From Boletus sp. NGJ (lineage: Eukaryota; Basidiomycota; Agaricomycetes; Boletales; Boletaceae), in assembly GCA_019096195.1 (NCBI GenBank), contig JAGTXK010000055.1:1426001-1490000 (forward strand): a stretch of DNA of 64,000 nt. The letters run 5' to 3'. Under the pieces are notes generated by a model. It was not told where the DNA came from. It did no database searches and saw only the letters and a list, made by a program, of their open reading frames with translations. Shown one piece after another: positions 61,701 to 64,000 of the stretch (its first letter is position 1; each line of letters begins with the position of its first letter). A program made the translations under genes and the position numbers.

Positions 61701-63689
61701 GCTGCCACTTTCATTTCTAAGGCGGAGAGACACTCAAAGACGGTTAAAGGAGCCCCTTCTGGTGTTGACCCGATGAAAGTCGATTTTGACGAACTCCGAG
61801 AAGTCAAGTCAACCTGCCAAGAGACTCGCAGATCATCGAGGATCAGAAAGAGGCAGACGGTGGCAACAAGCGGAGCTCGGGCCAACGGCATGCGTAACAA
61901 GACTCAGAGATGGAAGCCAGCAGACGGTCAGTCGACTTGTGGTATGGAACGTGAGGAATTAAACACCGCTCCGCTACAAGGCACCAGCATCAAGCTCAGT
62001 CACGGTACACCGTCAATCCTCGGTTCACGCCCCATACCAATTCTGACTAGGGAGTCCCCTTTTCCGAATAATAGTAATGTAGTGAGTAATGCCACTTTCA
62101 CAATCTTACACGATATCGAATTGGATTATTCGCTACTCCATAGCCTTTAGTGGAGCTGAGTGCTGATAATATCACTTCTGAGGCGAGTCTACCTCGAGAA
62201 ATGCCGAAGGTCAGCTTTTTGGGTTCGCATCTGACATTAGGAAATTATTGTTCGTAGGCCAGCAACAACCTCCCTTGCAAACCGAGCCAATCAGCCAATC
62301 AGCCACAGAGAGACCTTGACTTCGGTCAACAAGACTTTTTAGATGCTTTGCAGCTTACAGAGGAGCAATACGGTGTCAAACCCGAAGAGACCATAGACGA
62401 TGGACACCTTGGGTCTGACCTACGTACCGTAGACAACGATGTTAGCCAGGTTCAGGGAGTCGTTGAACACTCGGTCTCCTTGAAAAAGAGCGAGGATTCC
62501 GTGGAGGTAATTAGCCTGGCTTTACTGCAGCAGACTGGATTCTTATCGCTAACCAGCTATCGCGACCGGTCGTGGAATCGACACCTCGAACAGAAACTGC
62601 CACCATTGATCTCACCATCGACAATTCTCCGGCTCGAGAGGAGAGTGAGCTACACAAGGCGTCTGTTGATCCTGTGCGTTCAGAGGCAAACATTCAAACG
62701 AAGTTCAGGACTTCCGACTGCATCGCTGTGGAAGAACCTGCCTCTGTCCCATCCCCGCGACATATACGCCGAAGCGTTACCTTTGCATCTCCTATTGAGT
62801 ACGTGCTGGACAAGAAGGTCAAATCCAAGATGCAAGTCAGTTCATCGAGGTCAGTCTTGTGTTCTTTCCTTACAGGAACAAGACACCGACGTGTAGACCC
62901 CCTCCCCCTGTTAACGCCTGAGAAGTCGTCGATCTCCCTCACCCTCCAAGAGCAATATCATCTCTCCCCTCAGGATACCGACAGGAACTGTGAACATGAG
63001 CCGCGAATCACCTGATCAAATCAGCCCACGGGCTACATTACAAAACCTGAAGTCATCACAGGGTAACCATTTTTCTTATGGTATGATACGACAATAACCC
63101 GAGCCGCAGCCGATATCAAAGCCTCAGTGCACAGTCAAACCCGTGATGTGGTTGGGATTCAAGATATCGTGGAGGTGAGTGTTTTTATAGCCTCTCATTC
63201 ACCTGCTTAGACACAAATCTCACAGATACTCAATGAAATTCAAGCTGTACCTGGGCAGCCATTTGCATTGTACTTTGGCATGACTGATCTGATTCCCAGG
63301 TGATTATCAAAGGTATCTCTGATAAATTCAGGAACATCAAAAGAGACGTCCAGCATGGTCGAGATGAACTTATCCAGCAAGTCCTCGATGAGATACAGTG
63401 CATGGTCGTCGAGAAGTAAGATCCTCGCCCTTTTTCAGCAAACACCTTGACAATCATTCTTTGTAGTGCAAAATACTTCAATGAGCTGGTGCGCCTCGAG
63501 GAAGATTACTATAAGAATGGCAAAGCTATCACCTACTGCTGGGAAGAGCTCATCGACTGCAACGACGATATCGCTGTACAGTTCCAAAATGCTTTGAAGG
63601 AACACGATCAGAGTGTATCCGCGAGGACGTTTCCGAAGTCCCTCCTGCCCCTGCAACCGGTCTTTCTTTGCCGTCGCGCGAATGCTTGA
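58792..63689 (+). CDS. Large protein resembling SYCP2/Red1-type meiotic chromosome-axis cores
   Basis: The start is tentative at ATG 58792 (MLSVPEAISALRTALHRKG); the open frame extends upstream. Residues 1-300 look alpha-helical (SVQMIQKLRTLLRQPLLPLY, VLSTVLGKLCDAHNVEDEG, VWVVLYRIICEFFFLD). A beta-rich PH-like module follows: DRLIMDKQVFLANIVVENAG, LQVPYSHIRTITLDNAEEN, KVLIMVYLTSPPLVANVD, ending with helix DAVSRFMEALRRRGV. A basic patch (RKRKSISIGSG) and about 800 disordered Ser/Thr/Lys-rich residues come next. The C-terminus is a coiled coil (IKGISDKFRNIKRDVQHGRD, YFNELVRLEEDYYKNGKAIT) to 63687-63689. ARM-like plus Spt16M-like domain, long linker and terminal coiled coil is the SYCP2/Red1/ASY3 plan. 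I infer that family, not more. Confidence 0.55.
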
Positions 63690-64000
63690 TAATCAGCAAT
63701 CGAACCACCTCGTCAGCGTGTGAGCCGGACGGATGTCGCTGACCCTAGTAACTTACATTGTGTGCTACGGTAGTGCGAGAGAATTTGACAAAGTTGCTTT
63801 GCGATTCGAACATCAGGACAGACTCGGCGCGATAGGGCAGTAAGGTTGGTAGATGCGGCCAATGGCATCATTCCTCGGAATCCACATGCGCACACTCGGT
63901 CATACGACCTTTGCTAGTACCTTGTACCGACGGCAACTTGTACGATCCCTTCAAATAATACACACATCCCCACGACTAGCCGCATTCAGGACTTGCCGTT
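63690..64000. other. Window end, no supported gene
   Basis: 311 bases. A minus-strand open frame at 63713-63895 meets a GTAAGT donor near 63760 and could be part of a gene entering from the right, but there is no recognisable domain. A last exon of the preceding gene could also extend here. Confidence 0.3.

Noticed and set aside
61157-61900. 247-codon minus-strand open frame
   Set aside because: It lies antisense to the long disordered exon of the axis-like gene. Ser/Thr-rich sense codons often leave the reverse frame open, and it has no domain.
62270-62310. CAGCCAAT-like tandem repeat
   Set aside because: Only about two copies inside a coding or intron boundary region; too short to call a repeat element.

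Overview
The window is nuclear DNA of a filamentous basidiomycete, most likely a mushroom-forming agaricomycete. Genes are dense and sit on both strands. Almost every gene is cut by many short introns (about 45-75 bases) with GTRNGT-type donors, CTNAC/CTGAC-like branch sites and YAG acceptors. The best-recognised proteins are fungal housekeeping proteins. I saw no transposon, LTR element, virus-like element, rRNA, canonical tRNA or CRISPR array. All exon joins were made by eye, so gene spans run from a start to a stop codon with introns inside.

Bases 1-12300 hold the 5' part of a Stu2/XMAP215 microtubule polymerase (-), APC5 of the anaphase-promoting complex (-), NOC3 of 60S biogenesis/replication licensing (+), a TEA/ATTS transcription factor (-) and the ESCRT-I subunit VPS23 (+). 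Bases 12300-23200 hold a possible small gene, the inner-nuclear-membrane LEM-like protein Src1/Heh1 (-), mitochondrial sulfide:quinone oxidoreductase (-), the AP-1 beta adaptin (+) and an OTU deubiquitinase of the OTUD6 type (-). Bases 23500-33000 hold an armadillo protein like Rap1GDS (+), a peroxisomal enoyl-CoA isomerase (+), an amino-acid permease (+), an unknown small protein (-) and a pirin (+).

Bases 33000-47500 hold NSA1 (-), the GID ubiquitin ligase subunit RMD5 (+), an unknown small protein with an N-myristoylation-like start (-), a Jsn1-type RRM plus Pumilio protein (-), a GDS1-type winged-helix protein that also carries a KilA-N/APSES-like module (-), and linker histone H1 (-). 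Bases 47800-64000 hold an acyl-CoA-synthetase-like protein with eroded catalytic motifs (+), TEL2 (+), the 24 kDa [2Fe-2S] subunit of complex I (+), a fungal bestrophin-like channel (-), a second TEA/ATTS factor (-), and a large protein (+) whose helical N-terminus, PH-like module, long disordered middle and C-terminal coiled coil resemble the SYCP2/Red1 meiotic chromosome-axis family.

Several genes are head to head over very short gaps. APC5/NOC3 and NSA1/RMD5 are about 100 bases apart, and each pairs a ribosome-biogenesis gene with a ubiquitin-ligase gene. The most interesting items are the axis-like protein at 58792-63689, the winged-helix plus KilA-N fusion at 42886-46075, and the pseudo-enzyme-like acyl-CoA synthetase at 47854-49793.
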